Positions 21,831-31,109 of a stretch of DNA of 64,000 nt are shown in pieces (position 1 is the stretch's first letter; each line of letters starts with the position of its first letter). Below the pieces are notes generated by a model that worked only from the letters and a program-made list of their open reading frames with translations, made no database searches and had not been told where the DNA came from. This stretch comes from Haemaphysalis longicornis (taxonomy: Eukaryota; Arthropoda; Arachnida; Ixodida; Ixodidae), in contig CM023454.1 in assembly GCA_013339765.2 (NCBI GenBank), positions 60,217,860-60,281,859 of the forward strand. Reading direction: 5' to 3'. Position numbers and translations under genes: made by a program.

Positions 21831-22362
21831 TGTTTATTTGTTATCTTCTCTTGTGCGTGTGTATGTGTGTCTTTCTTTATTACCCCTTTTAAGGGACACT
21901 GAAGTGATTTGTAAATATTGCTGGAATACTAGTGCGAATTGTAGCCTGGAGTCCATAGGCCATATTTGCACCACTCGCTGCATTTACGTGAATTTATTCG
22001 CTAGAAAAAATCAATTAAAAAATGCTGCCCTCCTCTGCATCCTTCTTGCTAATTTCCTAGGACATTTTGTGTGGCATAAAAACAAGATAGTTTGGGTGCA
22101 CTACTGGGCAGCTCGCCGACCCTCCGACACAGTCAGTCGGTCCGGCGTATAGTCTTCTGGCCGCCAGCGGGTTGTCCTAATATGTTTGCTCAGTAGAAAC
22201 TCAGCCGTGACACTTTTGTGCCTGGAAATAACTGCCTTTAGTAATTAGTTTATAGACTGTATTCAGCTTAACTCGCTCCACACATGTGGCGCTCCGCTGA
22301 CTGGTACGCTAGTAGAAAAAATCAAAGGCCAATAGAAGGAGGGAGAGCATAATAAAGGTTAA
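21831..22362. other. Unassigned sequence
   Basis: AT-rich, with no recognised feature. Confidence 0.4.
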
Positions 22363-22679
22363 ATAAGGTACAAAAAAGAAAACTGCGCATAAAACGAGGA
22401 CAAGAGGGAAGACGAATAGACGCATAGGGAGCCGACTAGCAAGTGATTTTTATTTGAGTGGAAAAAAACATCATGAAGGAAAGTGCGGTAACCTAGTGCA
22501 CAGAAGAAAGATAAAGAACCAAAACCACATCCTAAAGACTGAGCCCAACACGGGGGCAGGAAACCATACTGTAGGCATGTGCAATTGCTTCGCAAATAAA
22601 CAAACAAGGCGAGGGCTGGGGTTGTGCAAGAGCACTAAAAATCACCCCCAAGAGTTCTGTCACGATGCGCGATCTCGGT

Positions 22680-23410
22680 GCTTAGTAGAGACACTTACGG
22701 TGAACTGACTCAATCTTCGCCTTTATTTTCAGAACCGCGTACTCTTCAAAAATCTCCCTGCTGCACGCACCCCTCTAATGCTTTGTCACTTCGCAAGCAT
22801 CGAGGCGTGGCGCACATCCTTTGCTGTCTTTACAGTGGGTGGCCAGGTTGCAGCCGATAAAACTGCCGAGGCTGTCGGTGTGTACGTTCAGTCGATCATT
22901 TAATGCAGCGGCCCGTTTGCCCAATGTACTATCACCCACAGGAGACGGGGGTTTCGTTGACGACGCATGCTTGACACCGCATGCTTGAGGACGCATGCTT
23001 GACACCGCGCTGTTTTAATATTCCACAAGGGAAGAGCACACAAGGACGGGACAAAGCGCGAGTACCATTCTTGTGTGCTCTTCCTTGTCTACGTTTTAAA
23101 ACCGCGCGGTTCTAAAAGAGTTAACAAAGCGCTTCTCGTGTCTTTTACGGCACCCCGCACGTCTATTTTCTTCGGAGTTTACACGCTCACACAACTTGTG
23201 TAGCTTGTTAGGTACCGAAAAAACAACACGAACCCCCACCTTTTCCCTTGCTTTCTTGATCCTGTGCCCAAACATATGGTCGTAAGGTAAAACGACCATC
23301 TTGTCGCCCTTGCCCCATTCGCACGTCTTCTTCTTGCTGCGTGACTCGACAAGAAGCCTCTCGCCAACTGCCAAGATAAGGTCGCAAGGAAACCCTGCTT
23401 CCTTCAGTCG
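22680..23410 (-). pseudogene. Penelope-like linker and GIY-YIG endonuclease, broken
   Basis: The linker reads E-R-L-K-E-A-G-F-P and then V-V-L-P-Y-D-H-M-F-G-H-R-I-K-K, V-R-V-V-F-S-V-P-N-K-L and C-R-K-R-H-E-K-R-F-V (23096-23410). The nuclease follows below 22990 with C-I-N-D-R-L-N-V-H and L-A-T-H-C-K-D. Between them lie a triplicated GCATGCTTGA word (22960-23010) and a hairpin insert (23018-23100) that interrupt the domain. The C-terminal signature T-K-H-R-D near 22680 ends the frame. Confidence 0.8.
23025..23088. repeat. Hairpin insert within the PLE endonuclease
   Basis: ACAAGGGAAGAGCACACAAG (23025-23044) and CTTGTGTGCTCTTCCTTGT (23070-23088) are inverted copies apart from one base of length, with a loop of about 25 bases. 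The homologous position in the right PLE copy lacks this segment. Confidence 0.8.
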
Positions 23411-23870
23411 CTCTACCTGTGAACAGAAACTCGCCTCAGCTCGGTGTGTGCACGAGCGCTGCAGCCCATTCCCAAGAGCTGACATGAACTGAAGCAGTCC
23501 TTTTTGGATCGAGGGGAATAGATCCAACACACATGGTCACGGTTCACCTTGGGCTCCATATCCAAAAACCGCATCAATCCCCCGACCGGTGCTTCCATTG
23601 TTTACGAAAAGATATTGAGGGTGGAACGAAAGAGTTCAAAACACTTCTTTAACTTGATGTGTAATGCCCTCTGAATTGAGCTGATGCAGCACTGGGAAGT
23701 CGTAAAAGAAGCAGAAAATCTTAGCGATGTTGGTGCGGAGCACCGGAAGCAACTGACGAGGTTTTCTGTCGAAACGTGCGAGTAGGTCACTGAATATTGG
23801 GGTAAGACACGCCCCTATACATATGCCGTCCTTAGGAACATAGGAACAACCACACGCCCCTTCAATTGGC
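23410..23870 (-). pseudogene. Penelope-like reverse transcriptase, partial
   Basis: On the minus strand I read K-D-G-I-C-I-G-A-C-L-T-P-I-F-S-D-L-L (about 23775-23830), then A-K-I-F-C-F-F-Y-D-F-P-V-L-H where intact relatives have F-R-Y-V-D-D-F-L-V-L. The catalytic aspartate pair is therefore lost. After a frameshift near 23600-23640 the thumb follows with L-M-R-F-L-D-M-E and H-V-C-W-I-Y-S-P-R-S-K-K (23470-23580). The fingers are missing. Confidence 0.8.
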
Positions 23871-23934
23871 TCAGCTGGTTGGGCCGCTGGCACCGTCGCA
23901 GAGTCACAACCGCTGGTTGTGCTGAATCTTTCAT

Positions 23935-24420
23935 GCGGAGGCACGAGCCTTACGTCCACAACGTTGGGCACCGGATCAAGAAAGCAAGTGGAAAGTCGGG
24001 GGTTTGTGTTGTTTTTCTGGCACCTAAAAAGCCACTGAAGTTGTGTAAGCATGTAAACTTCGAAGAAAATAGACATGCGGGGTGCCGGAAAAGACAGGAG
24101 ACGCGCTTTGTTATTTGTCAAGCATGCGAAGTCTATGAAACCCCCTTGTCCTGTGGGTGATCGTACATTGACCAAACAGGCCGATGCATTAATGATCGAC
24201 TGAGGGTACACGCCGACAGCCTCCGCAGTTTTATCGGCAGCAACCTGGCCACCCACTGTAAAGACTGTAAAGGCCTCGAAGCATGCGAAGTGACAAAGCG
24301 TTACAGGTGTACGCGCAGGTGGGAGATTTACTAAGAGTACGCGATTCTCAACAAAAGGCAATGATTGTGTGAATTCACCGTCGGTTTCTCTACTAAGCAC
24401 CGAGATTGCGTTTCGTGACA
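23935..24420 (+). pseudogene. Penelope-like linker and GIY-YIG endonuclease, right copy
   Basis: The frame gives P-Y-V-H-N-V-G-H-R-I-K-K, V-C-V-V-F-L-A-P-K-K-P, then C-R-K-R-Q-E-T-R-F-V. The nuclease core follows: V-Y-E-T-P-L-S-C-G, a TGA stop (24157-24159), S-Y-I-D-Q-T-G-R-C-I-N-D-R-L, and L-A-T-H-C-K-D-C. The GIY-YIG core word is Y-I-D-Q-T instead of the usual Y-I/V-G-Q-T. The domain is uninterrupted by the hairpin seen in the left copy. A stop near 24330 and the final K-H-R-D-C-V-S word (about 24395-24415) mark the C-terminus. Confidence 0.8.
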
Positions 24421-24571
24421 GGACTTTTGGGGGTGATTTTTAGTGCCCTTGGACTACCAGGGCCCTCACCTTGTTTGTTTATGTGCGAAGCTATTGCACA
24501 TGCCTAGTGTTGAATTCCTTCCCCCCGTGTTGCGCTCAGTCTTTTGGCTGTTGTCTTGGTTTTTTATCTTA

Positions 24572-25315
24572 TGCTGTATTCTGGTGGTCGTTTTAGAGCG
24601 CTTTGGAGCACTCCGGAAAGCGACTCCGTGTTTGGGTTGTCGAAATCGAGCGCTCGATGTATGTTCGGTTGGCCGTCTAAGAGCGTCGTGCTCCACTCCG
24701 AGCGTCCTCCGCCTGCTCCGACTCCGAAGTGGGAGCGCCCCCGAAATCTGGAGGCGATCGGGTCACGTGTCCCCGGCCGTCGCGGCTCGCCCGCTCGCCT
24801 GCCTAGTCGGTGACGTTCGATGAGACCTAGCCAGCGGTTTGTTGTGGGAGTACTTCAACGTTTTTGCTTCTCGTGCTATTGCTGATGGCATCTCCGCATG
24901 ATGTCAAAACGGAGACACCTATTGAGAGTAGGGGAACCGTCTCCGCTGCTTCTGCAGCTCGAAATCGACGCCGAGAAGCACAACAGCTCAGGCGACGACG
25001 AGTCGCACGTTTACGTGACAAAATTCGCAGAACTGTTCGCCGCACCGCTTCCTGTGTTCAAAACGCAGAAATACGTTCCTAACTTTGGCTTGGAGCTAAC
25101 GCGTCCGCCGCCATTTGTTGAAACACCTAGGCTGCCTAGGCCGGCCTGGCTGTTTGCAGTTGCCGTGTTGGCCGCTCGGCGGCGCCACGCTCGTGTGCTG
25201 ATCGAAGATCGGGGACGCGTTCGGTTGGGGAGCGGTGACTCTTGCTCGGAAAAGGGGAAGCGGCGCAGTGGCGTACTCCGAGTCTGAGTATCAGAGCGAC
25301 CACCCGAATACAGCA
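24572..25315. mobile_element. 744 bp TIR element with TTA target duplication
   Basis: The left end TGCTGTATTCTGGTGGTCG and the right end (as reverse complement) TGCTGTATTCGGGTGGTCG match at 18 of 19 positions, with weaker similarity a few bases further. The direct repeats TTA flank it (24569-24571 and 25316-25318). The left PLE copy shows the uninterrupted target, which fixes both borders. A 3-base TTA duplication is typical of PIF/Harbinger-type transposons (inference). The interior is GC- and CpG-rich (about 24600-25280), with a 130-codon frame (24898-25287) I cannot assign; no transposase motif is seen, so it is probably non-autonomous. Confidence 0.85.
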
Positions 25316-25478
25316 TTAGTCCTGCGCCCTACGTTATCGCACATGCGTAGATCGCAGTTTCCGTCATGACGTGTTTCTCACTCAAATAAGAAATCACTTG
25401 CTAGTCTGTGCCCTGTGTGTCTGGCAATCACCTGTTAGTGTCCTCGTTTTATGCGCAGTTTTCTTTTTCTGAATACAC

Positions 25479-26365
25479 CAACTAGCCCAAGCTTGCATTC
25501 TATTCTACCTAATATAGGCGCTAAGGGAATAAGGTCAACTGAACCTTTTACCATAAAGGGAAAACTCAGGATGCATGAAGCGGTTTTTTGTGCTGGGTAA
25601 ACTAGCACAGCAGTCAGCAGTACAATCACTCATCTGTGAACGCTTTTCTGCTAAAGGAATGCAAACACTAAAGGTGAGGTATTTGTGAAAATTTGGGGTC
25701 GCTTACTGCACAAGTGCTATTAAAGAAATAGTCGTCTGAGCTGCTTTGAATGCCAAACCTAGATAAAAAGGTGAACTGGGTATACATTATTTACAATATA
25801 CTTTTGCCCTTGCCAACACTGGCTTATAACGGAGTGATCTGGAGCAGTAGGTATATTGTTATGCAATTTCGCTAGCTCAAATCTCACCAGCATGTTTTAT
25901 GTTTTTAAGCGGTTTGTTTCTTTTTGGGCGGTATTTTCTATACTGAATTCACAATTTAGCGCTGTCACATTATTTGCCCCACAAACAAGTTCGCTGAATG
26001 TGTGCAGACTCACACTGACGCGCTGGCAAATTCTCCTTGGCGTGGTGTTGCCAGAAGCACCAACTGCTTGTGGGCACAGTCCTCAATCGGCCGACCGCTG
26101 CCCTGGTTCGAACACGCCGCTTACGATACAGGTACAAGCCAGGCAAACACCAAAGGTTGGGAAAACACACCGCTTTTGAGTGTATCCGGTTGTGCGCACG
26201 GCATTCACCCACTGCGTATGCCTCAGCTAGTGATTGTTGCGATTCCAAGCTGTGCTGGCAGTCTTGTCTGAAGCATTTTACAGCCAACCACATGAGAGAA
26301 GCGCGGTATGCCGATTATTCAGATCTCAAGAATGACCGGCCAACGATAACGTCAGATCCAAAGCA
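25479..26365. other. Unassigned sequence
   Basis: AT-rich to 26000, then a GC-richer block at 26000-26290 with long open frames on both strands (26037-26534 plus, 25970-26293 minus). None of these frames shows a known motif. Confidence 0.4.
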
Positions 26366-26536
26366 TGTTACCGTATTTAGCGGCATAATTTACACGCTTC
26401 GTTTTGCGAATTTAGGGCTACAAAAGGCGGTGCGCAAATTACGTGGGTATTTCGCGGATAATCCTGAAATGACTTGTAAACGGTGGTGCCACAGAATATA
26501 CAAAGTAAAACTTGAGTATGATAGCACAACCTAGCA

Positions 26537-26632
26537 GTACTCGTTTATTGAGTACACAATCAAAGGTGCAAAAGTACACAGTCAAAAGTACGAAGTACAA
26601 AAGTAGTCAAAAGTACACAACATACTTTTGAC
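26537..26632. repeat. Degenerate short tandem repeat, AAAAGTAC words
   Basis: The words CAAAAGTAC, GTCAAAAGTAC and ACTTTTGAC recur six or seven times in about 95 bases inside the Tigger element, downstream of its transposase. Confidence 0.7.
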
Positions 26633-26649
26633 CAGTCCAGTCGAGTTGA

Positions 26650-27849
26650 AGTCTAGTCTTAATCGCTGGTCGAGAGGTTCGACCCCAAGTCTACGTCATG
26701 GCCGCCGTCCCTGTGCCTCAAAGCGCATCGGCCCCGTCTTCTTGAAGCTGTGCTCCAAGATTCTGGGGAAGACAAAGCTCCAAGCTGTCTCCAGTTGCAG
26801 TCTTTATCCTCCCTGTAGGAGTGAGTCCATGCTCTCCGCTGGCCATCCACTCGACATACATCTTGCACAGCATAGTTCATGAACGGTTTGTTGCACACAT
26901 AGTCCATGAACGGAACACATCCAAAGATGCAGGGCATGTGTTAGGCAACCCGAAATAACGACCTGGTTGGTCCACATGTCACGCAACTTCTGCTTTACAT
27001 TCTCTACAAGATGCCCTTTAAAGCTCGCGTGCACCTACAGCGAAGACAGCCGCAGCAAATCCCCCGGTCTCTTGCCCCAGACAGGGTCAATACAATCCCG
27101 CAGTAGCTCCTCGTTCATCCACCCGTTTTCCTGTGCATGGACGTGAAATCGGCCTCCCAGCTTTATTTCGGGCACCGTCTTTCTCTCGAAAAGGACGAAG
27201 GGCGGGTGTTTGCGGCCATCTGCTGTCACGGCAAGCATCACCGTGAAGCGTTATTTTTTCCAGCCGGCGGTGTTGATGGGCACAGAGAGACATCCTTCTC
27301 GCCCGCTTTGCTGTTGCGTGGCATGTTGAACATTGCCGATGGTTCGTCGGGGCTCCCAATCTGGGACATGATGAAGCTTCCCATTCAGAGTTATCCAACC
27401 ACAAAGTGGTGAAAGAAAATTTCCTCCTCATATTCCGGTGGGCGGTTGCAGAGGGTCATTCTTTGTCTGGGACACAGCTTGTGGTGTCTCATGAAGCAGA
27501 TCATTCAGCCTCTGTTCACCTTGAACACCGAAGCAGATACCCCTTCCTCATGTGCGATCTTCGTTGCCTCACACTGCAGCATCTCGCATGGAGCTGCGAG
27601 ACAGGACGACTTGAGCTGTTGAACATACTTCAACCGCTCTTTTTCTACGGCAGTAAACTCCTTGTTTAGGTCCCCCGAAACGCCCTCCTCTTAGGTTTCG
27701 TATTTCGGTGTGAGCCCCTTCTGCTTTCCTAAATACCGCACATGGCTGTCGCTCACGTTAAAGTGCTTTTAGGTGGCACGGTTTCCTTTTTCCTCGGCAA
27801 ACGCAGTGACACGGAGTTTGAACTTCGATGTATGGTTATTGTAGCCCAT
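26650..27849 (-). pseudogene. Tigger/pogo transposase (CENP-B HTH plus DDE), broken
   Basis: The enzyme would excise and insert the element at TA sites. The frame opens at an ATG near 27849 (M-G-Y-N-N-H-T-S-K-F-K-L-R-V). It continues with F-A-E-E-K-G-N-R-A-T, the second CENP-B helix-turn-helix (E-A-T-K-I-A-H-E-E-G-V near 27560) and R-Q-R-M-T-L-C-N-R near 27470. The DDE part follows: P-D-E-P-S-A-M-F-N-M-P (27330-27360), V-M-L-A-V-T-A-D-G-R-K (27210-27241) and G-W-M-N-E-E-L-L. Then H-A-S-F-K-G-H-L stands where the second catalytic Asp is expected, and N-K-P-F marks the third region. At least six frameshifts or stops occur. Length of about 400 codons is normal for the family. Confidence 0.8.
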
Positions 27850-28169
27850 AATGCTTTAACAAAAGGTAATTGACTGGCGGTGAAAGAAGAAGACGTAGGG
27901 TGGATTTCATCACAGCGCATATGCACGAAAGAGAGGCAGAAGATTCCGTCACAGCGCAAAAACACAAAAGTGGAGCCGCCACTTGGCAAGGCTGCGGCAA
28001 CACCGCGGTGGGGCTGATATGCCCTCACTCCTCCAATGCAGAAATTAGTCCTTCTGACTCCGTGGGGGGTTTGTGCGTGTTGTGTGTGAATTCTCACCGT
28101 GATGGAGAATGGAAAAGAGGTAGAAGGTTCACGCTTGCGGAGTTCTGACTCCCACGGAAAGGACGATTT

Positions 28170-28427
28170 GTGATGCAATTGATTTGATTGATTTTAGGAT
28201 TTAATGCGCCAGTGCAACGCAGGGCATGAGGTGCGCCGTTGTAGAGGGCTACAGAAAAAATTTTAAACACCTGGAGATCTTCCGTGTGCACCTAAATCTC
28301 AAGCATGGGCGTTTTTGCTTTTTGCTTTTTTGCCTCCATCAAACAATCGGACGCCGCTGCCGGTAATTGAACCCGCATCCTTGTGCTCAGCAGCAGAACG
28401 CCTTATCCACTGTGCCACCGTGTCAAG
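28170..28427 (-). mobile_element. tRNA-derived SINE (Ruka-like), nested in Tigger
   Basis: On the minus strand the head reads CGGTGGCACAGTGGATAAGG, with A-box TGGCACAGTGG, followed by GGGTTCAATTACC as a weak B-box. A GATGGAGGCAAAA block, AACGCCC, and the 3' domain CCCTCTACAACGGCGCACC come next, then an AATCAATCAAATCAATT tail. The organisation matches the tick SINE family known as Ruka, as I remember it. RNA polymerase III would have transcribed it from the internal boxes. Confidence 0.85.
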
Positions 28428-28745
28428 TAGAAGTGGTGTGCATGTGTTGGGAAGGGCAGGTAGCTGGGTAGGACATCTGAATGTTCCATCTCGCCTACAT
28501 TCCTTCACAGAGGGACGATGGGGAGGAATATCTACCGCGGACACGAAAAAAAGTGAGAAAAAGCAGACTATGAATACGCAGTATTGTGTATAATGCGTGT
28601 ATCACTGCGCTACCATGCGCCATGCCGCCATCCAAAGCGTGCTTGTTTGGTGGCCAGGGAGTTCAAAATATGTAGGTAAATTTTGTTTCTGTAAAACTGG
28701 CAAAACTTAAGGGTGTGCAAATTATGCGAGTAAATATGGTATTTT

Positions 28746-28990
28746 ACAGAACCGAATTCTGTTTGAATTCGTTTGAGCGGAGTTCGTTGTAGGGGGTTCG
28801 ACTGTATGATCCCTGGGTATAGGTGCCAGAAAGCCATTGTAAGAATTAGGACTGCAGTAATTTTATTCTTTACCAGAATAAATATTTTCCAAGAAGGCAG
28901 AAAGGAATGTGCACCTGCAGCTGTAAATTGTGACAACTAGGGGTGGACACCAGTATGTCTACTCGTGTGGGGAGTGCGGGGGGGCATGAC
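28746..28990 (-). repeat. Inverted repeat, left arm
   Basis: The reverse complement of this segment matches 29497-29740, with shared words such as CACTCCCCACACGAGT, ACATACTGGTGT, ACAATTTACAGCTG and TGCCTTCTTGGAAA. The two arms agree at about 90% by eye over roughly 240 bases. Confidence 0.85.
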
Positions 28991-29238
28991 AGGGTTTGAA
29001 TTCTTATTTTGGACATCGTTCAATTACGTAGTAACTTGTATGTACGTCACTGCTTTAGATGCTGTGGCTGCCCCAGACCGTGCATGGCAGGTTTTCCCCT
29101 TTCAGGCCTCATAAAATAAATACCACCTTATCGACAGGATAAACGATGAAAAGTGTGTTTATTTCAGCTATTATACGCAGTTAAAAAAAAGACAGGAGCT
29201 TGACAAATTCACTTCGGTGTCCTTTTATAACCCCAAAA

Positions 29239-29458
29239 CCCGCCGCTGTGGCTCAGTGGCTAAGGCGTTCAGCTAAGTCGGAGGTCGCAGGTTCGCTTCT
29301 GAATATTGGCGGCCGCTTTTCTGATGGAGGTCGAAAGCAAAAGCGCCCTTGTGCTCGAGATCCCGTGCAGGTGGTCAAAATGTTAATCCAGGGCCCTCCA
29401 CTATGGCGCACCTCATCGCCTGTGTAGCGTCGGCGTTTAAAACACCATCAATACACCC
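29239..29458 (+). mobile_element. tRNA-derived SINE (Ruka-like)
   Basis: The head CGCCGCTGTGGCTCAGTGG contains a good A-box (TGGCTCAGTGG). The B-box region (GCAGGTTCGCTTC) is degraded. A GGCGGCCGC word, GATGGAGGTCGAAAGC, GGTGGTCAAAATG and the 3' domain CCCTCCACTATGGCGCACC, CATCGCCTGTGTAG follow. It lies in the spacer between the inverted repeat arms. Confidence 0.88.
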
Positions 29459-29496
29459 TCATGCCTTTGTCTCTCCTTTCTATCTGCCGGAGATGC

Positions 29497-29740
29497 CCTT
29501 CCCCACTCCCCACACGAGTGGACATACTGGTGTACACCCCTAGGTGTGACAATTTACAGCTGCTGGTGCACATTCCTTTCTGCCTTCTTGGAAATTATTT
29601 ATTTTGGTAAAGGATAAAAATGACTGCAGCCCTAATTCTTATATTTGCTTTCTGGCACATATACCCATGGATAATACAGTCGAACCCCAATACAACGAAC
29701 TCCACTTCAACGAAATTTCCGTTTCGACGAAAAATTTCGA
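29497..29740 (+). repeat. Inverted repeat, right arm
   Basis: Partner of 28746-28990. It contains CAGTCGAACCCCAATACAACGAAC near 29682, which resembles the terminal repeat of Tigger-like elements in arthropods. The left arm has the same word inverted at about 28790-28810. This suggests the arms include ends of another DNA transposon. Confidence 0.85.
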
Positions 29741-31045
29741 ATTCCCCGTCAGTTAGTCAGAGACGTCAGTGAACCCAGTCCTCGCCCCAACGAACCATTT
29801 GTCTGGCTTGCTTTCGCATCAACAAATTTAATAAGTAGCTGTGTGTCTGATACCTTTCACTGCTCACTACTGGTACACATTGCAAGTGATATAGTGCCTT
29901 GTGGTCTACCCAGGCATCTTGCTGGCACGGGGTAACACGGCTGAAACAAGCCCGACTGCTGATGACTGCCACATGAAGCTATCATCCCTGCTTATATGTG
30001 TATAGCTTGCTGACGGCTACCTTTTTCGTGAGAGCTTTCTCCTGTATTTCTTCCTGATTTAACGCATATACCTAATGTTGCACTACAAATAAAGTTTGGT
30101 TTTCAAAAGATCACAGGTTGATGTTATCATTTTGTTGTACACAGGACACAAAACATACGAAATGAGACCTAGCTGGCATCAAGCAACTGTATTCTTTTGA
30201 GTTTATGCAAATACCCCCTATTTATGTTGTGCTAACATCACCTTCATTTGTGCTGTCCGCTTGATGCTTTCTCTGTTCACGCAGGCCGGTTGCGGATGTT
30301 GCTGCCAGCTGTCAACAATTAACATGCCCAGTGGTTGCTCACAGAACACTCAACAATGAGCAGCCCTTCTCTGATTAAGTATCTTTCAAACTGCCTGCCA
30401 GCTTAAGCAAACATATTCATTTGGAGAACAGCGGGTAGTCGAGTCAGTGTTGCAAAAGCAGCTGCTGGGTGCGTCAGTTGTGGCGACAGCTCGTAACTAT
30501 ATTTCAGGCTAACAGAGAAAGTGTAGAGGGTGTATTTCAGTGTACAGAGAAAGAATTTAACGGGTGCCACAAAGGAACCCCTCAGTAAACGTAGATAACG
30601 TAATTCCTAAAACCTCTTGAAAATTTCTGAAATCTTTATTGAGTGGGAGCAGTCTGTCTTTATTTTTAACCAACGGGCAATACCCCTTCCGCTCACTGAC
30701 TAGCTACAATCACTATCAATTATTAGCAGTATCTTTGGCCAGCAAGTGTACAAATAACTGACACAAACATGCGATATTTGTTTTTGTCGTCCAGTAGATC
30801 AATTTAATTATCATTTTCTCAGTGTGGGAATATAGAAAGAAAGATGCTCAGCTGTTTTGATGACAGCTCCTTTATTAATATTTGGGCTACTAAGCCTGCG
30901 CCTTGGTTGCTAAGCGCTCTCCGTGGCTTGTACAGCAGAGGGAAGGAGTCGACTATAGTTTCTGTTCGTGTGCGCGCTGGTGGTATCGCCTTCTGTAAAA
31001 CAGTTGTCTTTTAGGGGACATATATCATTGTTACATTAGCGAAAT
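29741..31045. other. Unassigned sequence
   Basis: AT-rich, without recognisable domains or repeat ends. It may continue the element that begins with the CAGTCGAACC word near 29682, but no transposase motif is seen. Confidence 0.4.
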
Positions 31046-31109
31046 TTTTTATTTATTTTTTATTTAAAGAATACTGCGGACGGTTTTTCACCATCCTAGC
31101 AGGAGAGGG

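Larger units (their letters stand above)
22363..23870 (-). mobile_element. Penelope-like element, left (minus) copy of an inverted pair
   Basis: The copy runs from the RT palm through the thumb and linker to a GIY-YIG endonuclease and 3' end. Its outer edge (AAGAAAACTGCGCATAAAAC at about 22376-22395) is the inverted partner of 25441-25462. Penelope-like elements are retroelements that pair a telomerase-like RT with a GIY-YIG nuclease. Here the RT is 5'-truncated at about 23870, where the inverted second copy begins. Confidence 0.85.
23880..25478 (+). mobile_element. Penelope-like element, right (plus) copy of an inverted pair
   Basis: The plus strand repeats the linker, endonuclease and 3' region of the left copy in opposite orientation. 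The repeat includes outer words CACTTGCTAGTC (25396-25407) and TCCTCGTTTTATGCGCAGTTTTC (25441-25463). The RT is absent. The 3' region is split by a 744-base TIR element (24572-25315); with that removed, the arms align from about 22363 to 23410 against about 23930 to 25478, at roughly 75-85% identity by eye. Confidence 0.85.
26366..28745 (-). mobile_element. pogo/Tigger DNA transposon with nested SINE
   Basis: The left end (TTACCGTATTTAGCGGCATA at 26369 onward) and the reverse complement of the right end (ATACCATATTTACTCGCATA, ending near 28743) are similar for about 45 bases in inverted orientation. They enclose a minus-strand CENP-B/DDE transposase (26650-27849). A SINE (28170-28427) is inserted on the transposase-upstream side. 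A third copy of the end sequence lies inside the left end at 26430-26462. The transposase is broken, so the copy is dead. Confidence 0.7.

Noticed and set aside
24443..25316. Frames of 70-129 codons within and around the 744 bp TIR element
   Set aside because: CpG-rich composition favours chance open frames; no transposase residues are visible. The element is reported but not a gene in it.
26037..26534. 165-codon plus-strand frame
   Set aside because: Its 3' half runs over the Tigger terminal repeats, and the 5' half has no recognisable words, so I do not call it a gene.
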